A DNA stretch of 64,000 nucleotides from Tethya wilhelma. Lineage: Eukaryota; Porifera; Demospongiae; Tethyida; Tethyidae. A model generated the notes under the pieces. That model was given only the letters and a program-made list of their open reading frames with translations. It searched no databases and was not told the DNA's origin. The translations under genes were made by a program, and so were the position numbers. The first letter of the stretch is position 1. Each line of letters opens with the position of its first letter. Shown here piece by piece: positions 22,917 through 33,893 of the stretch. The DNA is taken from NCBI GenBank assembly GCA_964030475.1, contig CAXIPT010000002.1:14533095-14597094 (forward strand). The letters run 5' to 3'.

Positions 22917-23056
22917 TAACTGCCGGCCAAGACCAGACGGTCTTAACAAATCAATCATAAAGTAAGCAAACAATCAGTTTAGAATAGCTCGAAAACAGAT
23001 ACAATTAAGTAAACGTTTATACATGTTCAATCAGTTAATTCAATAACACAAGTAGA
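22917..23056 (-). other. BEL 3' untranslated part
   Basis: AT-rich stretch between the end of the pol frame and the 3' LTR. No coding signal. Confidence 0.7.
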
Positions 23057-24307
23057 CTAGTTCTCACTTGGAAGTAGAAGAGCAACCTTAGTACATGGTC
23101 GTTTATAAGTACCAGTAGTAGTCTTGACTGTGACAACACGAACAATTTGGTCACGACCAGGATGCACTCTAACCACTCTTGCCAGAGGCCATCTTCCAGG
23201 AACTAGAGCATCCTCCTTCAATATCACCAGGTCACCAATTTGGAAATTTCTCGATGGACGATTCAATTTGGCATACTTCTGCAAACTAGTGAGGTAGTCA
23301 GAATGCCAGTGGTTCCACAGGTGTCTAACAATAGCTTGGCAAAGATGCCAACGACGCAGAAGAGAGATGGAACGATAGGTAAAGGCAGGATCAGGTAAGG
23401 ACTGCAGAGGACGTCCTATGAGAAAGTGGCCCAGTGTCAGAGCCTCCATCCCATCATCGTCACATGAAATTGGAACCAAAGGGCGGCTGTTGAGGCAGGC
23501 CTCTATCTGAGCAAGCACTGTCACAGCTTCTTCAAAAGTGAGTTTGGTGCCACCAATTACACGTCTCAAGTGTTTCTTCAAGCTCTTGACGGCAGCTTCC
23601 CAGATGCCACCGAAGTGTGGTGAACGTTCCGGGATGAACTTCCATTGAATGTTCAAAGATGAACAGTACTCTGATATCTCTTTCAGAGTCTTCTGATCTT
23701 CGAGAAAATCAGCAATCTCCTTCAATTCACGTACGGCTCCAACGAAATTCGATCCGTGATCGCTCCAAATCAGAGTTGGAAGACTGCGACATGCAGTGAA
23801 GCGTCTTATACAGGCAATAAATACTTCAATACTCAGATCCGATACAAGCTCTATGTGTACAGCCTTTGTGGACAGAGAAACAAAAATGCAAATATACGCT
23901 TTCACCGTTGTGGGTTTGCGTACATGTCCATACTTGATGTAAATAGGACCTGCGTAATCTACTCCCACTCTGTTGAATACTGCATCAGGTGTAACTCGTT
24001 CCATGGGCAATTGGCCAAGGAGTTGTGGTTTGGGTTTTATCGATCCCTTTCTGCAAGTAACACAGGCACGAGTGATCGACCTGATGGTTCTACGACCTCC
24101 AATAATGTAGAATCGTCGATGTAACATCGAACTCAAGAGCTGTGGTCCAGCATGGAGGAGTCTCAGATGCTCAGATCCAATGATTAACTTGGTGATTAGG
24201 TGAGCTCCATGTAGAACAATGGGATGTTGACTGTGATATGGTTCTGACGAGTTCGATTGCCGACCACCGATGCGTAGTAGAGAAGAAGAATCAACAAAGG
24301 GAAACAA
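23057..24307 (-). pseudogene. BEL integrase and C-terminal domain
   Basis: A 416-residue open frame. Residues 52-85 hold an H-x10-H and C-x2-C pattern, the integrase zinc-binding module. The catalytic triad is visible as V-D-Y-A-G (D117), S-D-H-G-S-N-F (D183) and P-H-F-G-G-I-W-E (E237). The C-terminal G-D-L-V-I-L-K-E-D and W-P-L-A-R-V motifs match the domain that ends BEL/Pao pol. This part has no internal stop, but it is out of frame with the RNase H region upstream, so it could not be made as part of pol. Confidence 0.92.
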
Positions 24308-25620
24308 CTAGAATTGGCAACGGGCACTCCTTGCTTGATTGCCTCGTTCTCAGCTGCAAAGTGATCCTGTTGCAAGATCGTCAACCAATATCTTTCAGCG
24401 GAATTGACTTCTTCAACCGTAAGAGAGGAGGAAGCAGGAGCAAGTTTGTACTTACATGTACGACAGTTGTTGATGAAATGAAATATCCATGCTGTCACAC
24501 ACTTCAACCTTGTGAAGCTTGAGAACTTGCTGATGTCAGTCAAGGGAATTTTCCTGACAATAGTAGTGATCAAACAAACTTGTTTCTCTTCATTGGTGTT
24601 CTTGTCTTGTGGCATAGGCATTTGCTCTGGCCATTCTGCAGGTGACAGCTTCAGCCAGCCTGGGCCGTTCCATCACAGTGAATGCTCCAACAGTTCCGAA
24701 GGGAATAATCCTCGAGAGGCACAATCTGCTGGATTTTGCTTTCCATTGACATGGTTCCAGTGACTAGTAGGGATGAGCTCCATGATAGTCGACACTCTGT
24801 TACCTACATACGTCTTAAAACGTCTAGGGTTCCCATCCAGCCATGACAATACAATGGTACTATCAGTCCACGCGTACATGTCTTGCGTTGGGATCTGGAG
24901 AGCTTCCCTTGTACTGTGCAAGATCTTGGCTAGTAGAGTCGCACCACACAACTCGAGTCTGGGAAGTGTCAGGCGCTTTATAGGTGCAACCTTTGTTTTG
25001 GATGTGACAATGGAGATGTGGACTTCATTGTTAGAGTCAACCATACGAAGGTATACCACTCCAGCATAAGCAACCTCAGAGGCATCACAAAAGCCGTGGA
25101 GCTGGTACGAGACGATGTTTACAGATTTGGGGTAGTAACAACGATGGATACTCTTGGATGAGAGCATAGGAAGTTCATTTCTCCATTGCAACCATTCGTC
25201 AAGGATGAGTTGAGGAACCTTATCATCCCAATCGACCTTTGCTTCCCATAATCGTTGTAGCAATATCTTGGCTTTGATAATCGATGGGGAAAACCATCCT
25301 AGAACGTCATACGTTTTGACTACATCCGACACAAGCATACGCTTTGTGAGGTTCTCGATGGGAGGCAACTCGGCAATACTGAGACGAAACATATCCTGAT
25401 CACTATTCCAACATATACCCAGAGTCTTGGTATACTCGTTGGGATCAGACAGCAATAGAGTGTGGTGAGGGTCAACCAGGTCAGGTGAGAGGTGTTGTAA
25501 AACAGCCTGGTCGCTCGAGTTCCATTTTCGAAGAACAAAACCACCTTCATGAAAGAGAGCTTGCAATTGGGTTTGCGCATGATCTACAGAATCCGCACCT
25601 GACAAGCAGTCATCCACGTA
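24196..25620 (-). pseudogene. BEL RT C-terminus, RNase H and linker
   Basis: Starts at the catalytic Y-V-D-D box (25609-25620). It continues through the Pao-type segment L-G-I-C-W-N-S-D-Q-D and the D-A-S-E-V-A-Y-A-G RNase H start, then K-R-L-T-L-P-R-L-E-L-C-G-A, a conserved BEL/Pao signature. A stop at about 24673 breaks the frame before the linker to integrase. A 9-bp stretch present in the 35.3-kb copy (near 35312) is missing here. Confidence 0.9.
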
Positions 25621-25659
25621 GAATGAGGTAGCAACAACTTCAGCCGCTAAGGCTTGTGG

Positions 25660-26493
25660 TCAAGGGGCATTCTGTTTTACCACCATATTGGCGGCGAACG
25701 ATGATGCGGAAACTCCGAAGGTCACCCTGGTCATGCGGTAATCTTGAAGTGGATCACTTGGACTCTTTCTCCAGACGAATCGATGGAGGTCTTGATCCTC
25801 CACTGGTAGAGACACAGCCCTGTACATTCTACTAACGTCAGCCACTAGTGCGACACGATATAAACGAAATCGGAGTAAAACGTCAGTCAAAGTGGGATGA
25901 ACAGTTGGCCCGACGAGTAGTGTATCGTTTAGAGAGACTCCTGTGGACGACTTCGCCGAAGCATCAAACACGATTCTGATTTTGGTGGTTGAGCTGGACT
26001 CCTTATGTACGACATGCATGGGCAAGTAGTACACAGCATGAGTAGGTTTGTCGAGATCGGAAAAGGGAATGAGCTCAGCATGTCCACACTCGAAGTATTC
26101 TTCCATAGCAGAATCGAATTCAGTGCACTGCAATGATCGCTCGAGAGTCAAAAATCTCCGTACTGCCAGAGAGCGAGATTCACCCAAGGGATCTGCATCA
26201 GGTTTCTTTGGCAAAGGTGTGACAAAACGACCATCTTCTGAACGATAGTGACTCACTTTGAAGTGTTCCATGACAGAGCGTTCTTCGGGTGAGAGAGAGG
26301 GTCTTCCAGTAGGGCTTTCTTCAATTTCCCAAAATTGCCTGATCAAATCATCACTTGATTTGTGCAAGGCGTGGCAATTAGAGACTTGAATCGTGGGTTG
26401 ATGAGAAGGAACATCTCCAGCTAAGACCCACCCAAATTCCGTTTCAAGCGCAACGGGTGTGCTTGGTGGTCCACTCAGCCGGCCATGCAACAA
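25660..26493 (-). pseudogene. BEL RT N-terminal half
   Basis: Contains F-G-W-V-L-A-G, R-I-V-F-D-A-S-A-K and V-A-L-V-A-D-V-S-R-M-Y, the RT motifs of BEL/Pao, and F-G-V-S-A-S-S-F-A-A-N. It ends in a TGA made by one extra C combined with a 10-bp deletion just before the Y-V-D-D box. The other copy (35160-35280) keeps those 10 bases and reads through. Confidence 0.92.
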
Positions 26494-26561
26494 AGTTTGA
26501 ACAAAGATGTTTGTGCCAAGAAGGATGTCGATTCTGCCAGGTTGACCGAAAGTTGGATCGG

Positions 26562-27452
26562 CTAGCGGAATGTCAGAGAGGTTAGTCCAACTGACATTGG
26601 GTAAAACGGTAGGTCACACGTGACTCGTGGAGAGATGATTGCATTGACCATGAATTTCTTCTCAGAAGATCTAGCAGAGTAGACGTTGAACTGAGTCGTG
26701 AACTGAAATTGTGATTTGTGAGCAAAGCCAGCTATGCCTGAGATTTCTAATCTTTGGCGTTCACGGGGTAAGCATAGACTCTGTGCCAAACGCTCTGAGA
26801 TAAAGGAGGTAGAAGAAGCATTATCGAGAAGTGCACGAGCTTCCACTCTAGAGCCATCAGGAGCTTCGACTAAAACATGACACGTGTTGAGCAACGTGTC
26901 AGGCGAGAGGCTAGCAGCGATGTTCGACGAAACTGTACTGACTGTTTGAGAAGTTGGCATTTCTTTAGGCTCCACGTGCAACAAGGTATTGTGTGGTTTT
27001 TGGCACTTCTTGCAGCAGTGAACAGACTTGCACTGCTTGATGAAATGTCCTGGTCTCAAGCAATTTAGGCAACAATTGTTTTCATTCAATACAGACATCA
27101 TTTGCTCATGGGTCAAAGACTTAAATCTCGAACACACATACAAGGGGTGTTTATCATTCTTACACACAATGCACTCACCTCCTGTGTCACTCGCACTTGC
27201 AGCGAAGGATGCAACAGGCTTGTTGGTACCTGACATCTTCTTGGACGTTTGTGCTTCATACTTCCTTTTAGGATGATCCGGGACATGCACCTGGGCACGA
27301 ACGTTCATGAAGTCTAGGAGGTCTTGGTGCGGAGGGGTGTCCTTGGCACTCTGGGAGTGTTTCTGCCACTCAAACATGGTAGTGGGATCAAGCTTTAATT
27401 CGATCAATGAGGTGAGAAATTCACTCGAAGGCTCCTTTCCAAGTGCTTTCAA
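26562..27452 (-). pseudogene. BEL gag zinc knuckles and aspartic protease
   Basis: Residues about 95-155 hold Cys/His clusters (C-I-V-C, C-C-L-N-C-L-R-P-G-H-F-I-K-Q-C, C-C-K-K-C), the gag nucleocapsid knuckles. The protease follows with A-L-L-D-N-A-S-S-T-S-F-I and later L-E-I-S-G-I-A-G. A 10-bp deletion near 26605 relative to the second copy throws the frame before RT. Confidence 0.9.
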
Positions 27453-27643
27453 GGCTCGTAAGTGCTGCTAAATGGTGTCGTGCAAGCGACGCAATTCCTT
27501 GCCAGTCCCTTCCTTCAGGTGTGGTGCATCAATTATCATCTGCACATGGGTACGATGTATCGGTCATATCGCTTCAATAGGCTTTCGACTGCTTCAGCGT
27601 AGTACTCACCAGAATGTGACAGGCCCTCAATGGTATGCCTAGC

Positions 27644-28419
27644 TTATCCTCCCTTGAGTGCTTGTTGCAAGTAGACAAGCTTCTCGGAATCGGAGATACT
27701 TGGTCGATTATGAATTGAAACACAAAACTGTTCCCAAAAAGATCTCCAATGGATGACGTCTCCATCGAATGTTGGGACGGGGAGCTTGATGCTCATGTGC
27801 TCAGTGGTAGGAGGAGAAGTGTCATCATCTTCCAGGGATTTCTTGATTAATAGAGAGCAGGTAAATAGGAGCTTCTCTAGTTGTGGAAGATTGGTGGTTA
27901 TCTCATCGGTATCTCCTAGGTCAAGCGGCAAGATACATGTCTTGATATCCTTTAGCTCTTGCTTTACCTCGAATAGCTGTTCTTTGTATTGCTTTGCAAG
28001 ATGTAAGTCCTTCGTTCCCTCGGTCACGGCATCCAACTCATCGTGGGTTGAGGATAGACTTCTTTGTAGCTGTGTTATTCTCCGCTCCTGTAGTTTACGA
28101 CCTTCAGGGTAGTTGATTCAGCCTTGAGAATCCCTTGCAAAGTAGTAGCGAGTAAAAATACAGCATCTTCATGCTCGTCGAATATGGCTTGCTCTTCTTC
28201 AAGAGCGTCCTTGTCATCTATTACATCGATTAGGGCATAGTGGTGCGCCTTGAATTCAGTGTCTAGAGAGTTCAATTTCTCACTCATGCGTTGTGCAGCA
28301 TCAATAGTACCTGGCTCCTCAAGTTTAGTTGCCAGTTCTTGGATTCGGGTTCCCAGACGGGTGACAGAGCCGCGTACGGTACCTCTTCTCTTTCTGAGGC
28401 TGCTTTCCTCTGCCATCAA
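27644..28419 (-). pseudogene. BEL gag N-terminal part, frame-broken
   Basis: Two overlapping-style frames (28419-28075 and 28036-27644). The first opens M-M-A-E-E-S-S-L-R-K-R-R and is helical and charged. The second ends with L-P-V-P-T-F-D-G-D and W-R-S-F-W-E-Q-F, the conserved Pao gag segment, then L-Q-Q-A-L-K-G. Confidence 0.88.
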
Positions 28420-28561
28420 TCTAGGACTAACAAGTCGTGAGTTGAGAGACTAATCAAAATGGCGACGATCGACCACGGGGTGGCGTGGTTAACTACAGAA
28501 AGACGAAACGACGAGAATGTATTCCAAGAGAAAGCATGAAATGGATCGCTGTCGACACAGG

Positions 28562-28579
28562 ATCCGGCTCGAAGGACCA
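28562..28579 (-). promoter_or_regulatory. BEL primer binding site, tRNA-Tyr type
   Basis: On the minus strand, four bases after the 5' LTR, the sequence TGGTCCTTCGAGCCGGAT is complementary to the 3' end of eukaryotic tRNA-Tyr including CCA (18 of 18 as I recall the tRNA). This marks the start of minus-strand DNA synthesis and fixes the orientation of the element. Confidence 0.85.
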
Positions 28580-28583
28580 ATAA

Positions 28584-28746
28584 TGTTTCGACTCCTCTTG
28601 GATTCAAGTAGATTAGAGTAACTGCACGATCACCATTATTGCATGCAATGTGACATTAACCAATACTTTTAATTAATCGAGAAAAAGTCTTACAAGAAAT
28701 ATTAGAATGATAAGTAGAGTAAACGATCAGTACCGAGTCACCAACA
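28584..28746 (-). repeat. BEL 5' LTR (163 bp)
   Basis: Same boundaries as the 3' LTR, 10 bp longer. It is flanked on the right by AACAC, the target duplication. Confidence 0.93.
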
Positions 28747-28751
28747 AACAC

Positions 28752-30060
28752 TGATATGTCAGATGGCATACTGTATGACTGAATACTATGCTTGAGATTA
28801 AGTTTGCAAGTTTTATTGGCATATAAACCTCTTGCATACTGTTGGCTTTTTTTTAATACCAGCACACCAAAAATGATACCACCATCCACAGTCCTCATTG
28901 TCACATCTGATCCAGGTTCTTGGTGTTCATCATCATCATAAATGCATGGCTTTGCACACCTAGCAAAATTTTTTTCTGTCAAACTCATCACCACCAACTT
29001 TATTGACTTCATCGATTTTTTCGTCAGTGTCTGCTGATGTTGCATCACCTGTAAAAATTTGAGATAAGTATTACTAAATTACTAAATTCAGTTGACAATG
29101 TCAGTGTACTATATATCTAGCTTCAAACTCACCAGCTGGTTTTTCTTGTGTCTTTTCCCCCCTTTTTACTCATTTTGCCTGTTTTTGTGCTGTTTTTTCC
29201 TCCAACAGATTCTGGAATTCATCAGATGTAATTGCCTCTCCTTCTGCTCTTATCTTCAGATTGTTTCGCTTTCCATTCAGGGCGATGTTTTTGAATTTCC
29301 AGCAAAGTAGCCCACAATTCTCTTTTTCACAATTAAAGTTGCTACAATTTGATACTAGAGCAGCTGAAATTCTGTTCTCACCTGAATCTGTGTCTATGAA
29401 CTCTGCAGCTGAAGGTGGCAACTTCTTCAGGACATGTTCTCTGGAGTACGGAAAAGGAGCTGTCCCACGGAACCCACCAGTACAGTGAGTTGACTTCAGT
29501 GAAGTATCCACTGCATGAATAGCTTAGGAAATTCTTCTTTGAACCCTTGTATCAACCTTATATTTCTTTATAATGCCTTTTGAGGGGAAAATACTCCTAC
29601 ACCAAATGGTTGGAGGAGATGGGTGTAATTCGGTGGTAGACACACAAAAATTACGTTATATTTCCTAGCCTTTGCAATCAGTTCAAGACTGATGTGTGAG
29701 TGGTGGCCATCTTGTATCGTGGGGCTGTTTTTGTCAGTAAAGAAACCGCAGGTAAAATAAGCTTGGTAAACCAGGAGGGGTATTGCTCGCCATCCATCCA
29801 TTCTGACTTGTTTTGCACTATACAATGTTCCTGCAGGACCTCCTTGTATCCACCATGATGTTCTTACCTTTGTACAGGATGAATGGTGGAAGGCGTTAAC
29901 CAAATGCACTCCCACAATAGTAAACAGTAATGTACTGATGTCCACAACCACAACCAATCTCGTGGACTTGTGTACTGCTGTCCATATCTGCTAGGGTAGT
30001 GCAGGCAAGCACTATGTCTTGTTCTTCAGAGTATAGAAGGACTGTTGGACCTCCAGCTCC
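28752..30060 (-). pseudogene. Pogo/Jerky-type transposase relic with PHD-like tail
   Basis: Read from 30060 on the minus strand: a G-G-P-T-V-L-L-Y-S-E-E-Q fragment like the pogo-family DNA-binding region, then after a deletion a DDE segment with Q-D-G-H-H-S-H-I-S-L-E-L-I and L-P-P-N-Y-T-H-L-L-Q-P. Next comes G-F-R-G-T-A-P-F-P-Y-S-R-E-H-V near 29450. At about 28800-28920 another frame reads W-I-R-C-D-N-E-D-C-G-W-W-Y-H-F-W-C-A-G-I, a PHD-like zinc finger often fused to these transposases. Multiple frame changes. A 100-bp piece is repeated at 35871-35970. Confidence 0.78.
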
Positions 30061-30069
30061 AATCTTTTT

Positions 30070-33000
30070 TTTTATTTTTCACTCAAATGATCGGCAGTAG
30101 TAGTAGTAGTAAATTTTTATTTCAACAGTATCTACACAAAAGTAGGTTATACAAGTCCTCTGTACGATGAAACAGAAGCTTACTGAGCATATAACAAGAC
30201 ATAACTTAAGTTCAATGAAACACTGAGTGACAGGTTGAATTATCATAAGTGAAACAAAATTTGTTAAAGAAAGAAAAGAAAAGGATAGAGTCACGTGCTG
30301 ATCAAAAATGGTTGAGATGGAAAGCAGGATGGATGGTGGAAGGAACTGAGACTGAAGGGACCCTTTAGTTGGTACAGAAACAACCTGCTCAAGCAGGGAG
30401 TTGAAGAGAACAGCTCCTCTGTATTCAAAAGAGTTTTTTGTATGTGTTTGGCCTTTTTAGATGAAGTATGAGCTAGAGCACCTCTAGTATGATTTTACCC
30501 GAAAGTTGCATTTGTTGAAAACTTGCCACACATAATACTCAGGGGCTCAGCCCACTAATCATTATTTGACCTGAATTACTGTGGCAATCAGTCTTCTTGC
30601 CTTTAATGTGATTAGAGCAAGACTCTGGCGCAGAGGTGCACTTCTGATACGAGGAGGTTTGTCAGCTATCAATATAATTCGTTTGCTGAGTGTCTGAGTG
30701 ACCTGACAATACCGTATAGCTCCAAATTTTCGTGGTACAATATTTTCGTGAATTTCGTGATTTGACCGTATATCACGAAAATTTTCTCCACGTAAATTTA
30801 GAAAACCGTATATCGGCAATATAATTTCAGAGATCGTGATTCACGAAAATTAGCTCAAAACGGCAAAGACAGACTTTTCACAAACTTTTTGAACCACGAA
30901 AATTTGGAGCTATACGGTAGTCTACGTGTGGCAAAACAAATGCCACATAGAGCATTTTCCTTGAGTTTGGCGGGAGATTCTTCAGGTTTCTGCTAGCCCA
31001 ACAAAACATTTTCTTCTCACTTGTGCGATATGAGGCTTCCAATTGAGCTACTTGTCTACTGGCTTTCATTTGGTCTTTCTGCTCTAACTGTGTTCCTTGA
31101 TGTTGATTCATTGGTCCTCCTGGGGTTGAGAACTAGCAGCTTTGTTTGATCAATCCACAGCGTTCAAGTCTTCATTTAGATTGTTCATTACCACTGAGGG
31201 ATCCTTAGCTTGTCGGTTGTGTAGACTGAGGTGTCGTCAGCATAGAGACTAACAGCTGAGTGTTAGACAACTGATGGAAGATCATTGATAAACAATATGA
31301 ACAAGAGAGGACCATAAATGGAGCCCTGCGGGACTCTAATCTACACATTTGACTATCCCAAACAGGCTCCATTTAACACCACCCTTTGCTTTCTTTCAGA
31401 GAGATAACTTGTAATTTAGTTTCAGTGATGCCAAGAGAATGAAGCTTCCTCAGCAACATTATGTGGTTGACAGTATCAAAAGCCTTGCTGAGTTCGACCA
31501 TGACAGCTCTAATCACTTTCTTTGAATCAAGAGAAGCTCTCCAGTTATTAAGTACACTTAGGAGCATGTCTTGAGTGCTGTGGTTAGTTCTGAAGCCAGA
31601 TTGTGCTTGGTGAATTAGAGAGTTTGAGCTGAGGTGTTGATAAAGCTGACTGTGGATGAGTTGTTCAAACACTTTGCCAATAACAGGCAGGACAGATATA
31701 TAGGTCTGTAGTTGTCAACCTGCAGCGCTGGGATAATGTTTGCCATCTTCAATTCACGAGGTACCTTTCCAGATTTGAGACTGTGATTGCACGAACAGTG
31801 TGGCAAGACTGTTGGACACTGCCAGCCTGAGTAATCTACAGAAATGCATGATCGGTGGATTCGTGTTTAGCTTACTAAGTGTCTGTAGCACTTCTTCCTC
31901 AGAGATGGCAGAGAACTTAAAGCTATTCACCCATGGAAGTGGTAAACACTGAGGAGTAGAGTGTACCACAGGTCGGACATTTGCAATTGAGGTAAAATGA
32001 TCATTGAAGGCCTTGACAATAATTATTACTTTTGTCATCCTGCAGAGTCAAGTTGTTCTTAACAAGTGTGCATGTCAACTCCTTTAGTGCACCCAGTTCG
32101 GCCAAGGAGAGTATTAATCTGGCTCCATGCTCTCCAAGTTTTTTTCCCAATGTCATTACAAACTTCTTTGAAGTATTCTGCTTTGGCAATTCAGAGGGTC
32201 TTTGTCACGTGGTTCTGGAGTTACTTGTAGACTTCCCAGTCAACCTGGTCTTTAGTACGTGCTTGAACTTCTTTCTGTAGTGATTGCAACTGTGAATTCA
32301 CTGTATGATTTCACTGTTGACCCAAGGGAGGGAATCTTGTTTTTTCCTAATGTTGAAGACAGGAGCATGTTTGTTGACAACCTGAAGGAAGAGGTTCTTC
32401 CAGTAATTCCATTTGTCATCAATGTCATCAATGTCATCATAGATGTCCATGACTGACCAGGATGCTGCTCCTAGATCAGAGAGTAGGTCCTTCTCCATGC
32501 ACCTATGGAAGCTTCTAACTGAAATAAGGTGTGGACGATTGGAAACTCTTGCTTTCAATTCACCATGGATCATGAGGTGATCACTTCCTGTAAGTGGGAT
32601 TCAGAGGTACCACTGGAAACAAACTTGTCTGGGGAGGTGGTGAATAATTGACATCTATCAGTGTGCTGGAAGATTTGGTGATTCTGGTATATAGATTCTT
32701 GAATAAGCTGTGTTAACTGAAGGTCGTCCATAACAAGTCTGAGGTGATCACCAAGATGGTTCGTAGGCATCATAATTATTACAGTTTAAGTCACCCATCA
32801 AGACAATGGTCTTGCTCTCCTTGACTGCAGTCTTATGCATGGAGATCAGAGTTTGGAGGACAGTATGAATTGCACAGAAGGATGGTATTATTTTCAAATA
32901 TAGTTCTACCCAGATAACTTCACAGTCAGTATATCCTCAAGGTCAGTTCTCCTCCGGCTTTTAATAGTGTTAAGGATGAGGACAGCAATCCCACTACCTT

Positions 33001-33430
33001 TACCAGCTACTCAGTCTTGACGGTACATATAGTGCAGGTAGATACGTCAACCTGGCTATCCGTTATTGATTTGTCAAGTCAGGTCTCCAAGATACCAAAA
33101 CAATGGAATTTTGCAATTCAGTAGTATTCATCCATCTTGTTTGGTAAGTCAGGTGACACAGAATAACTGAGTTCGAATTTGACAAGGTGGACTGAGACTG
33201 AGGTATCTGACCCAGATAAGTTAAAGATGCTGAAGACCAAGTATGATGAAGACACATAGCTGAAAGGGAGGAAAGAATCGGATGACTCATGCTGGCATTT
33301 GTTGCAGAATTCGAACCAGGGTTCGTCAGAGAGTTGGAGACTCTGGTACTCAGCAGAGGTAATGTTCCCACACTTTGTGTGGACCCAGAGGTCACAACTG
33401 TCACATTGAGCACCTTTCTGGTTCTTCTTT
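30070..33430 (-). pseudogene. LINE relic with PHD-like finger, endonuclease and RT
   Basis: Order on the minus strand: at about 33430-33260 a Cys/His finger reading C-D-S-C-D-L-W-V-H-T-K-C and ending F-C-N-K-C; at about 32770-32250 endonuclease pieces (F-T-T-S-P-D-K-F, then W-K-N-L-F and L-P-W-V-N); at 32040-31750 a linker; at 31672-31373 RT with Q-S-G-F-R, H-S-T-Q and L-S-K-A-F-D-T-V-N-H; the catalytic Y-A-D-D at 31233-31244; then the C-terminal L-P-H-V-D-Y-C region and, near 30400, G-A-V-L-F-N-S-L. Many frame breaks. Its tail has a (GTA)n run at 30100-30111. A MITE splits it at 30712. Confidence 0.82.
30712..30917. mobile_element. TACCGTA-group MITE, 206 bp, TA target duplication
   Basis: The ends CCGTATAGCTCCAAATTTTC and its exact inverse are flanked by TA on both sides. 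Removing the element and one TA restores the LINE frame across L-P-H-V-D-Y-C-Q-V-T-Q, so the insertion is later than the LINE and the TA duplication is real. That suits a Tc1/mariner-type mechanism. Internal TTCGTG/CACGAA motifs repeat. Confidence 0.88.
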
Positions 33431-33892
33431 ACTGGTTTAAAACAGACTCAGGTACATTAAGGCACGGGACCCTCATTAAAATGAAAAAATATACGTGTTG
33501 CCTGTAACTTTCCTACCAACAGTGCTGTTGTCATGGAAATATGCGTACAAAGACTTTGCATGATGCTTAACATACTTGCACAAACATCTTGGTCATGTGA
33601 CTTACCACTCATGAATTACTGAATAATTAATTAGGCGGAACTGAAGACGACACACAAGTGTACGTTATTTAAGGTTAGTGTATTTTGAGTGGGCGGTACT
33701 TTTGCTATCGCTAATTTAATTAGTGAATTGTGAAGGGTGTGTCCAAGATTTCTATATCAAAATATACAATTAAAAATAAAAGTGTTCAAGAGGTGCTGGA
33801 GATCATTTTCGTGCAAAAACTAGCGACCGAAAGTTGTCTTCGAACAAGTGACCGGAAATTAGACCACATTAAAGTACTTCAAAGCATTCTTT
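33431..33892. other. Repeat remnants left of a gap
   Basis: About 33600-33700 resembles a family A tail (GACGACACACAAGTGTACGT). About 33790-33880 resembles sequence near 46795-46880. The stretch ends at the N at 33893. Confidence 0.45.
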
Positions 33893-33893
33893 N
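33893..33893. other. Single N, probable collapsed gap
   Basis: BEL sequence starts abruptly to the right of it, in mid-gene. Confidence 0.65.

Larger units (their letters stand above)
22759..28751 (-). mobile_element. BEL/Pao LTR retrotransposon, complete but inactivated
   Basis: Terminal repeats 22764-22916 and 28584-28746 start TG and end CA and are flanked by AACAC on both sides (22759-22763 and 28747-28751), a 5-bp target duplication as expected for BEL/Pao. Between them, on the minus strand, lie gag, a retroviral-type protease, RT, RNase H and integrase in BEL/Pao order. The internal frame is broken at several points (near 28040, 27640, 26560, 25660, 24673 and 24300), so it cannot encode a working polyprotein. 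The LTRs differ by a 10-bp indel and a few substitutions, pointing to a fairly young insertion. It sits just 3' of the pogo/Jerky-type relic. Confidence 0.93.

Noticed and set aside
23756..24124. Plus-strand ORF of 122 residues inside BEL
   Set aside because: Antisense shadow of the integrase frame, which carries all the family motifs.
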